DNA of 64,000 bases, from NCBI RefSeq assembly GCF_022581195.2, contig NC_061473.1, forward strand, positions 558,001 to 622,000, given 5' to 3'. The position numbers were made by a program, and so were the translations under genes. Origin of the DNA: Helicoverpa zea. Its lineage: Eukaryota; Arthropoda; Insecta; Lepidoptera; Noctuidae. This document shows, piece by piece, positions 20,367 through 32,237 of this stretch. Below the pieces are notes generated by a model, which saw only the letters and a list, made by a program, of their open reading frames with translations, was not told the origin of the DNA and did not search any database. Every line of letters begins with the position of its first letter. Position 1 is the first letter of the stretch.

Positions 20367-20639
20367 GTTCCTGATATAAATAACTTGACTTACGTCATAA
20401 ATACAAAAGGCAGGCTATTTTCGTATATTTTCCTTAGAAACACTTCATTATGTCGAAGACAGTGGCGCCATCTTGATGAGTAGTTTTTGGCTTCTGTAGG
20501 TCCAAAAGGTCTTGTAATAGAATACTAATGGTTACTTAAGACGATATACTTAATCGTCTTGTATATCAAACATATATACATTGCAGTATTACTTTGGTAG
20601 GAAGAATAAAAATATGCAGTGACGGTTTTTAGGAAGTTT

Positions 20640-20765
20640 ATATCTATTCTTTATTGCACGCTAAACAGTAAATACATACGAGATACAGACAGTTATGTAC
20701 AACGGCGAGCTTAACCCAGAATTGGGTTCTCTTACAGCCAACCTTAAAGCGATAGAGATATTCGA
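20640..20765 (-). repeat. LINE 3' end (UTR fragment)
   Basis: On the plus strand 'tttattgcacgctaaac', 'tgtacaacggcgagctta' and 'attgggttctcttacagcc' form a block I recognise as the end of a lepidopteran LINE in minus orientation. No coding part remains. Confidence 0.5.
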
Positions 20766-21506
20766 TAGAGGTAGGGTCAATTGTATGTGTGTTTGTTTAT
20801 CTCTGTAATATTTTTACATCCTAGTACTAGTAGAGTAAGTGGCGAATGGGGTTTTCTGCGGGCGCTGTCCTTTTGTATTTTTTTGACGAAAATATGATAT
20901 TTTAATCAACCCATTTCAATAACCTTTTATGAGTTTTGAAAATGGTATGATGTTCGATTGCATAAGTGAGTCTTCACCTGTACCCGGTTGGAATCGCTCC
21001 GCAAACACGGACGAAGAAATTTGTTTATTTACTTGAACGCGAAACTCGCAAGAAATCTTGAAATATTCCCTAAGTATTCCATAGATACAGTTTTCCAAAA
21101 GACGCACGGTAAAACCGCTGGTGGAAGCTACATAGTCACACCTATACATTCATATACCTTCTTCCCATACCGCTTTTTTCTTCATCCCAATCACAAAAGA
21201 ACCATTTTCCTCACCATTAATACCCATTAACAATCAAGTTAATTAACGAACATTAACGAGTCCATTACCCGACGGCGCAGAATTGTCTTAGAGATGTCAA
21301 CTAGCGTTGGAAGATGAATGCGATGCTAATCTGTTAATGTACGAGTAATGGAGTGTGAGTGAAATGGAGCGGTTTTGCTGGATTAGCTTTTGTTTTTCTC
21401 ATCAATACGCGTCAGTTTCTTTTGTTTGGGGAGATACGAGTTTTTTTTTCTTATGTAGATCTCTTTTGTGTTTTTTAGAAACACTGAAAGAAATTGAGAG
21501 CTTTTT
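20766..21506. other. no gene seen
   Basis: Only short overlapping ORFs without domains. No repeat boundary was recognised before the TIR element at 21507. Confidence 0.5.
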
Positions 21507-22252
21507 AACCGACTTCCCAAAAAGGAGGAGGTTCTCAATTCGGCCGGTATGTTTTTTTTTTTTTTTTTCTATGTGTGTACATCGATTACTCCGAGGTTTA
21601 TGGACCGATTTACGTGATTCTTTTTTTGTTCGACGCGGAATAGCTGCCAGTTGGTCCCATAGTCATAAGGTTAGGATCTGATGATGGAAACCCTGAGAAA
21701 TCGAGGGCAACCTTCGAAAGTTGTAGGCATACATAAGGTAAAAACTTGACACTCAGGCGTATGCCTAAAAGCACTATTCAACAGTGAAGGTTTGGAGCTG
21801 ACCTGATGATGGAGACCAGAGAGGGTCGAGGGAACTCGACAACTGAATATGTAAACTACCTCGTGTTTGGGCTTATATTATTTGAATTGACTAGACCTTT
21901 GCAACAGTGAAGGTTCGGAGCTGACCTGATGATGGAGACCAGAGAGGGTCGAGGGAACTCGATTACAGAATATGTAAACTACCTCGTGTTTGGGCTTATA
22001 TTATTTGTATTGACTAGACCTTTGCAACAGTGAAGGTTTGGAGCTGACATGATGATGGAGACCAGAGAAGGTCGAGGGAACTCGACAACTGAATATGTAA
22101 AATACCTCGTATTTGGGCTTATATTCTTTGTATTGATGAGAACTTTCCACTTTTATGGATAGTGACAAGTATTTGTATCACTGAAAAGCTGTAAATAAAA
22201 AACTTTTTTACAAAAAAATTGCTTTTTAATGTTTTTGGAAGTCGGTTTAATT
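21507..22252. mobile_element. TIR element with internal 123-bp tandem repeats
   Basis: The left end TTAACCGACTTCCCAAAAAG and the right end TTTTTGGAAGTCGGTTTAA form inverted ends of about 16 bp. The interior has a T-run, then 'catcgattactccgaggttt' and a triplicated 123-bp unit. It is a common moth non-autonomous repeat. A left-end fragment is at 41876-41912, and related internal sequence is at 49490-49725 and 49868-50046 (-). Confidence 0.65.
21781..22150. repeat. 123-bp tandem repeat, three units
   Basis: ACAGTGAAGGTTTGGAGCTG or a variant starts units at 21781, 21904 and 22027, exactly 123 bp apart. Each unit carries 'gatgatggagaccagagag', 'tcgagggaactcga' and 'tgtttgggcttata'. Confidence 0.9.
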
Positions 22253-22408
22253 TTTTTGTAAAAAAGTTTTTTATTTGAATAAAAGATTTGTTTAGAATTA
22301 TTTTTTTTTTATTACGAATATGAAATTACCAGTAAGAACAGCTCTGAAATTAAATGGGGGCTCAAAGGAATACGTATGTCCGCTGATTTCAGTTACTAGT
22401 TTTCACAC

Positions 22409-22510
22409 CTAGTTTTTCCCGCGTCTCGGCAGTAAAAACTGCTTAGTGCACCCGAAATAAAAAGCCAAATAGCCTTCCTCAATAAACGGGCTATCAAACA
22501 CTGAGTTGAG
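22409..22510 (-). repeat. dispersed repeat family D fragment
   Basis: Starts 'ctagtttttcccgcgtctcg' and includes 'ccttcctcaataaacgggct', the reverse complement of the usual family D end. Confidence 0.5.
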
Positions 22511-23054
22511 ATAAGAGCATTTAAGCAAGCCAACTAAGTTTCAGTATTTTCTAAGCTAACTATACCATTTCTTTTTCTTCATCGTCTTGTCCTGTTTTCA
22601 AGTCGGCGCGATATGTTTTTTAACATTCACTCCCTTCTTATTCATGTCCTAGTTCTGGTAGTCAATCCATCTTTGTCATCTCTGCCTCTCCATCATTCCA
22701 CGTTCATCACTTATTTACCATTTCTTTGACTCAATTATTCAATTCTCCATCAACAAACAAACAAACTTACTAACAGGCTCCTATCACGTTTCCCTTAACC
22801 CTTTCTCGTCATGATTGTGTTTCTCAGTATTTACCAAGGAGAATATCTTTCATACGGGTATTTCCAAACTCCGTCACGTACGGGACCCACGAAGGGTTAG
22901 TCAAAGGTACTCCCTTACAGAATTATAAGTAAGGCCCACTAATTGGTTTGTTTTTTTAAGAAAAGCTAATTAAGTGGTCGCAATTAAAGAGATTTTTGTG
23001 GGTTAGATTGCTTGTTTATTTTTACCAGATATTTTATCCGTGACTTTGTCCATG
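22511..23054. other. no gene seen; pyrimidine-rich
   Basis: CT-rich stretch at about 22560-22760 on the plus strand without ORF or recognised element. Confidence 0.5.
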
Positions 23055-23200
23055 TTCAAAGTCAAAGTCAAAGTATTTATTTGCACATGAATACAGTAAG
23101 TTCATAATTTATTCAGGGATTCCAAGGGAGCTACGTCTCGCTCCCAGGTAAAAGGTAGCCTATTTCCATGCAAGATCTTTATTACAGTCGGTTCAGCATT
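23055..23200 (-). repeat. LINE 3' tail with (CAAAGT)n
   Basis: 'caaagtcaaagtcaaagt' followed by 'atttatttgcacatgaatac' is, on the minus strand, a LINE end with an (ACTTTG)n tail after AATAAAT. The inner part resembles family D text ('gtagcctatttccatgcaag'). Confidence 0.5.
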
Positions 23201-24605
23201 TAGCGTGAAAGCGCAATAAACTACAACCCTCTTTTGCATTTATAATATCAGTAAGCACTACTAACCAAAATATATTGTGAAATTGCCGGATAATTGTATT
23301 TCGAAGATTAGTTAATCTTCTGCAAATACCAGTGTTTTGTGGCTTTATCCATTTGTATACGAAAAGAAGAAAGTTTTCGTATCCTATTTCCTGCCGGCGA
23401 GTTTGTGTCGTATTTGAGTTCGGTGTCATAAAACAAACTTATTGATGCAAAGATAAAAATAAACAGAGGACAACATTTTTGCATGTTAATTGTAAATAAA
23501 ACAATTCTTGTTATCATTAAAATTAGAGACTTATGGTAGAAGCTTAATACAGTTACAAAATAATACTACTTTTTAGTCATGAAAATATTTAAATTACCTA
23601 AGGATGAAATTAACTGGTTGTCTGCACAACTTTGTAATATAACGTTGTATGACAATTTTGAATTATACAAAAAATAAACGATAAATTAGCTGAAGCTAAT
23701 TTTTAAATTCATTAATGAAAGACAGATTTTTCCCCAGCAAAATATAATCTGGATTCCTACCATATTGTTCTAAAACCTTCTACCCAACTAAGCGTAAAAA
23801 TATGACATTATATCCAGTATTTTGAAACAAAGCCCGTTACACGTCACATGTGTCTCGTATCGCTGCCATTTTAAATTAAATTATAGCAACTGATCGTTAA
23901 AACCCACATTTTCATATTCAAATTAGGTGATTATATATCATATTAGCGTAAAGCCATTTTGGACGTGTAAATGGAAATTTTGAGGTAGATGCGGATGAGA
24001 ATAGGGGTAAAATATGATCAGTTTAATTTAAAGATAATCATCATTATTATGTCAGCCAATTGCCGAACACTGCTGGCCATAGGTCTCCCCCAGTGATCGC
24101 TAACTATCTTGGTCTTAGGCAGACTACATCCATCAAAAATAATGTCAATTTAGAACATAAGAATTTTACAAGCGCAAAGTATGCAACATGGCACTGAGTA
24201 CAAAGATGAACAAAATATTTCGAAACTATAATGGCTGATCATTTTATCCAAGTGCGTAAAGTAACTTTTACAGGATGTAGGCAAAACCTACGAAACAACT
24301 ACTTTCATCCAAGTCAATTCCACCATTTTACTGGTAAATTTTAACAAACAAACAATGTCAGATTATGTAAGATTACGTCTTTACGACATAATCCGTTTCC
24401 TTACAAAAACAAAACTTAATCCCGTTCAATCACAAAAACAAATTTTAAATTCAATTCAGTCCGTTAAACAAAACCAATAATTTCCGCAAAGTATTCTGTT
24501 TCATGATAAAAGAAAAATATTTTTCCATTTTCTGTCGAAAGTTTTAGAAACTTCCCGAAGACTGGGAAGAAGAAATCTGTCGATACCGGTACCTATCAGT
24601 TTGTA
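23201..24605. other. no gene; one repeat fragment
   Basis: AT-rich. Positions 24050-24135 hold 'cactgctggccataggtctc', part of a common moth repeat. ORFs at 23193-23517 overlap in two frames and show no domain. Confidence 0.5.
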
Positions 24606-24833
24606 AGTGGAGAACGAAATGACTAGCGGAGGTGCCATAACGCAAAATCTCCTAAGAAAGAAGCACGCCAAAATGCGGACGTTCACACCGTTACTGGCCA
24701 AAACGTTACTGAGAGATGTCTCAAAGAACCCGAACGCTACATAAGATAACTCGTAACTGATCGACTTGGTCATGTCCACCATACCCATTTGACCTGCATT
24801 ATGACACGTCCGCTCATCTTTTCTTACTCCGTG
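24606..24833. mobile_element. hAT-like MITE family H, copy 2 (internally deleted)
   Basis: The 228-bp copy shares 'gaacgaaatgactagcggag' and 'gataactcgtaactgatcg' with copy 1 but lacks about 75 bp of interior. The ends are decayed (AGTGGAG and CTCCGTG) and no clear 8-bp duplication remains, so this is the oldest copy. A 95-residue ORF lies within it but is fortuitous. Confidence 0.75.
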
Positions 24834-24841
24834 TAGTAAAC

Positions 24842-25361
24842 GCAGTAAATCTTACTTCGCTCGTAAACTCGTATATAATAGTTGTGTATGTATACGAGTA
24901 TTTGTAGATTTGTGACTTCCTCAAGGTTTTCCGGTATTATCAGAGAACAATAGAATTTGTTTTTTTCAAGGTCATGGATCATGATTCTAGTGCGAAAATA
25001 AGAACTGAAAAAAGATTAATCTAAATCTACTCATTTTAGGAATAAAGCTGAATAGTTTATTTATTTGTCTGTTCTCAGGAATTAGTGGTCCAATTCGAAA
25101 ATTGCGGCCGTCCATATTTCCCCACATATTTTTTCGAACATGATTATAACCACAAACAAAACCATTAACACAAAGGTTTTTCAATTACCCAATAATTGCT
25201 TTATCAAAGAAAAACACATTCAAACCTAATAATCCCAGAGATTAAAGCGCTCAAACAAACAAACAAGACTAAAAATAAAGGGCAAAAGAAGATGTATGTT
25301 TACACCAACACCTATTGCAGTATAAAACAATGTAAATGAATATCGGAATAACTTCCACAAA
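24842..25361. other. no gene seen
   Basis: AT-rich DNA upstream of the heat-shock-like cluster. It includes TATAAAAC at 25321. Confidence 0.5.
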
Positions 25362-25405
25362 ATTCCAGAAAGTTCCAGAAAATTCCAGTGTAACTCTTCT
25401 CGAAG
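25362..25405. promoter_or_regulatory. heat shock element-like cluster (7 pentamers)
   Basis: Five contiguous alternating modules at 25362-25386 read aTTCc aGAAa gTTCc aGAAa aTTCc. A further perfect pair, cTTCt cGAAg, lies at 25396-25405. HSF binds arrays of nGAAn in alternating orientation and three suffice. On the minus strand a TTTTATA lies about 40 bp downstream (25321-25327), a plausible TATA position. No gene is recognised there, so the site could be fortuitous or belong to an element. Confidence 0.45.
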
Positions 25406-25616
25406 TATTGTGTTCTGAACTTCCCAGAAAACTAGTCAGACTGTTATTTTAAAATTCTTGCAAGTTGGTAAGTTGGCGCGGTATGGTCCTTTGAGACTCG
25501 AATAGGGAACATATCTAGAACCCTTGATACATTTGAGTTATATTCTTTCACTAAAGTTGGGAATTATTTTAATCCCTTTTGGGCCATCGATTTTATCGAT
25601 ACTAATATTATTAAGA

Positions 25617-25775
25617 AAGCTGAAGATTTTGTTTGTTTGCTTGAATAAGCTAATGGTCCGATTTGAAAAATTATTTCAGTGTTAAGTAGCGCATTTGTCG
25701 AGGAAAGTTACATTTTATGGGGTTCAAATTGTGGTTCTCTCGGGACGCGTAGAAAACCGTGGGAGAAAGCTAGTA
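25617..25775 (+). repeat. dispersed repeat family D
   Basis: 'ttgaataagctaatggtccg', 'tttgtcgaggaaagttaca' and 'accgtgggagaaagctagt' are in the usual order. Confidence 0.55.
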
Positions 25776-25815
25776 CAATTTAAGTCGGTTTTGTAAGGAA
25801 TTAGAGCAAAAATAC

Positions 25816-25895
25816 TCAGGTAATGCAACATCCCTAGGTAAGACTAGTTGTTAGACACTAGCTTCTGAATACCAGTAACGATTGTCAAAGATGTC
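25816..25895 (+). repeat. dispersed repeat family C, 3' portion
   Basis: 'caacatccctaggtaagact', 'gcttctgaataccagtaacg' and 'ttgtcaaagatgt' match the distal part of the copy at 52795-52962. Confidence 0.5.
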
Positions 25896-26000
25896 CAATT
25901 TTCAAACTTCAAAAGCACAATAACAAGCAAAAATGTTTACCCCCATAAACCCCACCCAAACTGCGCAAATATAACCAAAATCAATACATAATCTTTAAAA

Positions 26001-26190
26001 GTCAAAGTCAAAGTCAAATCATTTATTTCACTTAGGCTTTCACAAGCACTTATGAACGTCAAAAAATATAAATAAAGTTGATTCTAGTTGATTCTAGTTG
26101 CCCATTCCAAAAGTAGCTTCCTATGGAGAAGAACGGGCAAGAAACTCCATGGTTACTCTTTTTAAAAATAATAGGTATTACAGTTTGTAT
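26001..26190 (-). repeat. LINE 3' end with (CAAAGT)n tail
   Basis: 'gtcaaagtcaaagtcaaatc' is followed by 'atttatttcacttaggcttt', 'acaagcacttatgaacgtca' and 'gaagaacgggcaagaaact'. Read on the minus strand this is a LINE 3' UTR and tail of the kind at 58124-58285. Confidence 0.6.
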
Positions 26191-26584
26191 GTATTGATAC
26201 ATAATAGTATCGACCGCTCTGATTGGGCCTTACATTAGCAGTCTCAAGCTTCCATAATTCAGCCAAATGGACCTCCACTTCCCGGATAAAAATAATGAGA
26301 TTGTGGCTCTAAGGGGCTCCAGTGATAAATAACTTAAAATGATTATAAATGGGGCCTTAAGTGAAATGTAGGCGGCCTTTTGGGGCCAAAACGACAGTTT
26401 TGTGACCACTGAAGGGTTTTTAGGTGTCATCAAAAGTTATTTTTAGTGGGGAGACGACAATGTGTTGTGTAGTATGAAGTTATATTGTGGACAGAAGATA
26501 TGGTAGGGAAGATATTTTGGAAGTAAAATCTGATTTTATACGAAGTAAAATAAAATATACGAAGTAAAGTAAAATAACAACAAA
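26191..26584. other. no gene seen
   Basis: No recognisable element. A short direct repeat, 'atacgaagtaaa', occurs near 26540 and 26559. Confidence 0.5.
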
Positions 26585-26700
26585 AGATTTATTTATTTCT
26601 CAACCTTATCACTAACATTACAGATAGTACAATCTAATGCGTTAGCGAGGCACTTATTTAACTACTTACAAAAATAAAATAAAAACATAACCCTTTTTGG
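26585..26700 (-). repeat. LINE 3' end fragment
   Basis: The reverse complement reads 'taatgttagtgataaggtt' then GAGAAATAAATAAAT, a LINE 3' UTR and short tail. No coding portion remains. Confidence 0.45.
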
Positions 26701-28552
26701 CATTCGGGTAGTTAAAAACACATGTTCAGCAAATTATCATATTTAATTACATAATATATTAGTGGTCATAAAAACCAGAAATTCAATATAAAACCGTTAT
26801 ATTCCTTTTCATAGATTCGAAATTATTAGCTCACCCAAACCGACAAACTTTCAGATATACATTACCAAAACACAAACAGCACTTCCAGAGATAACCTCAA
26901 AACAAACGAACACACAAACTTTACTCCTAACATTAGGTATAGCAGATACATATCTACATATATTAGCACTATAATATACAAAACTCACGTAGGACCTCTG
27001 AGACACGAGATTGTCCCACGTTCCTGACTTAATTAAACTCCCGGTCAACTAGACGAGCGATATTATTGTACATGTTCGTTTGTTTGCTTGCGTGTTTCTA
27101 CGTGTCGTATGAGGAATGTTAATACAGAAGGTAAAGGAGATTCACGATTTTTGAGAAAAAACTTGTTAATGTTTATACTTTTTGTGCTCAGTGCTCCTTA
27201 ACATTTATGCATCTGTCTCCATACTTAAGCTGTGGTCAAACCAAACTGACTGAATGTGAGCGGACGTTACACAGTTTATTGTATTTCCCTACATACTCAC
27301 ATTTTCGTTCGCGTCTTACCGACGATACGTTATGCGTTATATGCATAGACGGCATAGACGCTGACATTCGGCGGCTCACAGTTTGTTTAGAACGCAGCCT
27401 TAACAATGATACCTTTTGGTGTAGTGTAATTTTTTCTGCGTTCTATCAAATTTGTGTTTCTGGCAAAAATTTCAGGGCACTATAAGGCAACACTCAAAAC
27501 AGAAACACTGTCGATATTGTTCAAACACAGTGAAAAAAGACTGTAAGATAGGTATAAGAAAATTATGTTACCTTGTTGTAACATCAATCGTTACCAAGGT
27601 ATGAGAACCTACAAGTGCAGAAAATCCGCCAACAGGCTGAACCGTCCTGTGACTTTATGCACCTGTACATCTTCGATTATAATAACTGTTACTAAATATA
27701 AAACCTTAACTCACTACCAGCTTGGTCTAGTGAAAATGAATTCTATATCATATAGCAAAGGGCTTGAATTTGGAAAGCAATTTGCAATATCGGCCTATTT
27801 ACTGCATAAATTCTGAAGAAAGTCATTTTAAGAAACTAGTACATTAATCCACTTTTATAATTCAAGCTAATTTGTACAATATAAATTATGTACCGACAAA
27901 TTACTGAAAAGCATAAATAAATTGGTCTCCAAAAACACCGTTTAAAATAAAACAAAAGAAAATTCATACTCAGACACAAAAACGTCTGGAACGGGCTCAT
28001 TTCAACAATTTTACTGCAATATAAAACAGTGAAACGGTTCATTTTATCGGCGCGCCCGTCGTTTTTATATGAACAATCACACATAAAGATGGCTGGATGC
28101 GTGTTGTCACGATGTTACAGTTTTTCTGAGGCGTATCTAGTATTTTTCGTGGTGTATCTATGTGACTGGCACGAGGTGTCACCGAATACCACTGATTTAC
28201 TGTGTTACGTCAGGGATTCGACATTTTATATGGCGAAGTGATAGAGGAATGAAGAAGGTTAAATAATTATGTTTTAATATTTTCAATTTTTATTTTGTTG
28301 AAAGAGCCAAACGTCTTGTGGTTTAAAACATTAGTATGTAGATAATTTAGCGTTTACTCAAATATCTTTGGCCTATTTTCACGTCGTAGTTGTATCAAGT
28401 AAAGCCATATTTTACAGAACTTTTACTTAATTATTTTTTTAAATAACAATATTATTTATTGCTTACCAATTTCATTTATTCAAAGGTAAGTTTATTTTAA
28501 AAAAAATGACGAGTACTTATTTGAGAAAGTGATTTTATTCCAAAATCTATAC
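26701..28552. other. no gene seen
   Basis: Short ORFs at 26851, 27207, 27565 and 28029 have no domain and no plausible splice framework. No element boundaries were recognised. Confidence 0.5.
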
Positions 28553-28827
28553 TAATCCAAACTAATATTATAAATGCGAAAGTAACTCTATCTGTCTGTC
28601 TGTCTGTCTGTCTGTCTTTTCTTCACGCCTAAACTACTGAACCGATTTGTGTGAAATTTGGTACAGACATAGTTTGAAACTTGAGAAAGGACATAGGATA
28701 GTTTTTATTACAAAAAAAAAATAAATAAATAAAATTATTCCGGACATATAGCGCCATCTATTGGTCAAATCAAAAATCTGCTGGTAGTCACTATTCCACG
28801 CGAACGAAGTTGCGGGCAAAAGCTAGT
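28553..28827 (+). repeat. dispersed repeat family D, long copy with TCTG microsatellite
   Basis: 'aatattataaatgcgaaagt', a (TCTG)n run to about 28617, 'aaactactgaaccgatttg', 'gcgccatctattgg' and 'gcgggcaaaagctagta' occur in the order usual for moth RTE-type repeats. Confidence 0.7.
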
Positions 28828-29368
28828 ATCACAATAAATTTGATTCACGACTTATTATAATATACTGAAATTAGCAAGAGTAGGTACATAACAATGCAAC
28901 TGTCTTAAATGGAACTTCTGTTTTTCTCTACTCACTGTATATAGATTGTGGCTTTCCTTATATGTACCTAGAGATGTTTATCTAGGTTCTTTGAAGGGGG
29001 ATTATGATAGGATTTCTGGCCTCTGATTGTTTAGGCCTGGTGCTGAAAAGTGCCATAACTTTGTATGTTTAGGCTGGACAGGGAATTTCAATAGCTTCAT
29101 CTATTTGGGTTTTGTGTAGCTGTGTAACATAATCTTGCGGGTTTCCGTAATGAGAATATTGTTATAATTGTGTTTGTTGGTAGGATGTAAATGAAAACGT
29201 CTGATGGAGTCGTTTTATAATAAAAAATATAACATATAGGTACAAAGTTAATTAACAAAATAAAGTATTTGACTTCTTAACCAAATCAAGTATGAATATG
29301 TCGGTGTTTTTTTATTTTTATTGTTTTACTAGGATAGTTTGTTTTTGTGTTGTAAATATTTATGTATA
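28828..29368. other. no gene seen
   Basis: AT-rich spacer between a family D repeat and a T1 MITE. Confidence 0.5.
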
Positions 29369-29717
29369 CAAGCTGTTGATTTGCATCCGTGCCATAGTCA
29401 AGGACGTAATTATACTAATGATTCTCAACCCAAATCAACAAAAAAATTGGTACGAAAATTTTTGATTTAATTTTTTTTTCGGAAATTCGTCAATGTCACC
29501 TACCCGTTTTCAAACTCGGCGCGTGTGTTACTGGCCTTAAAACCGTGCTGCGCCCTCACACAAACGCAAACACAAAGCATACGCAACGATTATTCATAAA
29601 TTTCATTCATAAAATTGGATTACTTCTGAAATACTACGACATGACAATGACAAAAAAAGCAGTGCATATTAGCTATCCTATTCCTGAAGTATGGCACAAA
29701 TGCAAATCAACACCTTG
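29369..29717. mobile_element. MITE family T1, copy 2 (TA target site)
   Basis: The 349-bp element has ends CAAGCTGTTGATTTGCATCC and, reverse-complemented, CAAGGTGTTGATTTGCATTT. TA flanks both sides (29367-29368, 29718-29719). Compared with copy 1 at 5447-5840 it lacks a block near the right end but is otherwise similar. Confidence 0.8.
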
Positions 29718-29991
29718 TATAACTATGTAAGTAAATATTCCCAAACGTCGCTCATAAAAAAAAAAGTATGAATATTACTATTGGCAATTAGGCATGCATA
29801 AAAAATATTTTTTGTGAATACAATTGATTATTTTTCCGACCCAAATATCGACCAATAGAATTGCACCATTCGACGTCACGTGGTACAACCTACATGGTAT
29901 TATACTGAAAATTTTTTGAATATTTTCTCTGGTCGTTGCTACGTCAAACTGACAGGTTGTGGCCGACATTTGGGACGGAAAAATAATCTCC

Positions 29992-30168
29992 CGAATACCA
30001 CACGAGCTTCATAATTATCTGGCATTTCCCTCAAGGTTCCCTGCAAACAAATAAAGTCGTCAAGTTTTTCAGGAAAAATCACTCGCGCTTCGCGCTCGTT
30101 ATTTTTTAACCTAACGAACCTATCGGAAAATACCCGATAATTTTGAAGCTCTTGTGGTATTATAAGTG
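29992..30168. repeat. foldback-like repeat, about 33-bp imperfect arms
   Basis: The left arm 'gaataccacacgagcttcat' and the right arm reverse-complemented 'ataataccacaagagcttca' continue through 'aattat'. The centre has 'tcgcgcttcgcgctcg'. ATAATCTCC lies outside both ends (29983-29991, 30172-30180) and may be a 9-bp duplication. Confidence 0.55.
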
Positions 30169-30180
30169 ATAATCTCCAGT

Positions 30181-30818
30181 GTCAAGTAGGTAGGCTCTAA
30201 ATACTTGGAAGTCCGTAAAATAGACAGGAAATCCGTCAATCAAATATTTCGCCACTCCAACAAGTCTTTATATAGAAACCGGTAATTGCCTACACAATAA
30301 ACATTACCTATTTTCCTTGATTATGATTGAAATGGAAAATTGCTTTGATAAACAGACAATCTTTTGTAATCCACGTGTAGGTAAGCTTTCGAACTAAATA
30401 CATTTATATGATTAATTATATGTACACATATTGTATTATGTATGGTATGCAAGGTAAACCATTTAATTTTGTACCGCAAACTTGTAAACTGACTTGCACA
30501 AACTTTTGGGTCAGTTTTCAAAAGGGTTTGATATGTTATCGATATTTATACGTACATACATTATATACACGTACACATATGTTGAACATTTTTGTTGTTT
30601 ATACCTGTTTGTTTGAATATGACACGCTTTTACCATAGCATGGCTATATACTAAAGTAATGGAGCTGAAGATTCGAGTTTCTTTGTTTGGCTGAACACCA
30701 TTAAATTCAGGAACTACTAGTTCTATTTTAACGATGATGATATTTCCTTGTAAAAAAGTACCATGGAAGGCCACAGGCTGCTTTTTGTCGCCACGCTCAG
30801 AATCCAGTTTAAATAATA
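30181..30818. other. no gene seen
   Basis: ORFs at 30321-30774 overlap on both strands and carry no domain. Confidence 0.5.
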
Positions 30819-30820
30819 TA

Positions 30821-31206
30821 CAGGAATGAATTTTTTCCAGTGCGCTAACTTTGTCAACTTATAGTTAAATAAGTTTTATAGATACGTATATTTTTATTTT
30901 GTAGTGTTTTAGTACAAAAAAGAAAAGTTATTGATATCGAAAGATGTTTATTTTGTAACCGATAGTACGGTCACAGTCGTCGTTTCGCGTTGAAGTCGTG
31001 CATACTATATGCACGACTTCAACGCGAAACCGGTTTACCGACGGAGCTCCGCTCGGCGCGCGTAAGAATAGTTGGTATCCATATTTTGCTGATTTTAGGG
31101 CGGACAAAAGAATGAAAAAATTTTTTTTACTGATGACGCAGATATGTTCTGTTAACGATTCTGGACCACCAGTTTTTTTTTGCGCACTGCTTAAAATTCA
31201 TTCCTG
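30821..31206. mobile_element. MITE with central perfect 49-bp palindrome
   Basis: The left end CAGGAATGAATTTTTTCCAG and the right end reverse-complemented, CAGGAATGAATTTTAAGCAG, continue as TGCGC and are flanked by TA. Near the middle, 30982-31030 is a perfect inverted repeat with 23-bp arms and a 3-base loop (arms begin GTTTCGCGTTGAAGTCG). The element is 386 bp, non-coding, and likely mariner-mobilised. Confidence 0.78.
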
Positions 31207-31208
31207 TA

Positions 31209-32237
31209 TGTAATTGGCAAAGAGTTAGCTTGAAATGGAAAAAGTACAGGATGTCGCCAAAACCACAAAATACATAGATAGTAGGTGAATCGAAAATTAA
31301 TAGATAGGTGAAAAAAATTTAACCCTTTCTTACAAAGTCACGTAAAAAACTCTATTTCTTTATAAGTATATTCTGGTTTAACGTAAGATAGTGGATTTTT
31401 TCCATCTTTTCCAGCGATAACAAGACTGTCGTTCGTTACAGACATCTCGTTATATCAACGATCATTGTGCGAAGCTAGAGAGCTTTGTAGTGCTACATTT
31501 ACTTATAGAGTAAATGAGTTCCTTTTCTTATAATAATATACTCTTTTATAATTTACATGTGTATAAAAGGGTTTAAAAAAATGCTAAAAACAAAAAGCAA
31601 ATACCTTTCTTTTTTAAGTTATAAAATACAGGAATCCGTGCAAAACTAAATTGAATTGCCTTAGGTTTTTGACCAACTTCTAACAATGGAAGCCTTTGAC
31701 CCTGTTTGTAACATAACTATTTTAGTTTAAGGATGGGCGTAATTGAAAATTAAATGTTCAAAAGTTTATTTTTTAATTTGAAAGTTCAATATATCCTTAG
31801 AATTTGCGCGTGAATTTTCTTAAATATTAATGATTTTTACTCCAAATTTCAATAATGCCTTTGCTGAAAATATAAAACTAAACTTTTAGAAATCAATACC
31901 CTCAAAAACATTACAGGATAACCTCATTAATTCTAACTTAACTTCACTAACAGCTACACAATATCTTAACCGAGTTCAGTTAACTTAAACAATAAACGAA
32001 CCTTCTGAACTTAGTTTAAAGTTTAAAGATGTATTGTTCCGCGTTTTCTTGGTATCGGGTAACAATGCTACCTGAGTTTTGAAAACATAGTTAAGATCCC
32101 AAGGTTTGTTGTTGACTTGCTTTTTAACCTGGTTTTACCCACGTCCAGGGAAGGTTCTTCTGGCAAAAGTATAGTATGTTGGACTGCCTGTGGTCTTTAA
32201 GAAACTTTCTCAAAGCTGCTCTAAGTCTGGAAAGTAG
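31209..32237. other. no gene seen
   Basis: AT-rich and featureless by eye. Confidence 0.5.

Noticed and set aside
26980..27045. Minus-strand exon candidate before GTGAGT
   Set aside because: Weak acceptor, surrounding ORF without domain, no adjoining exon.
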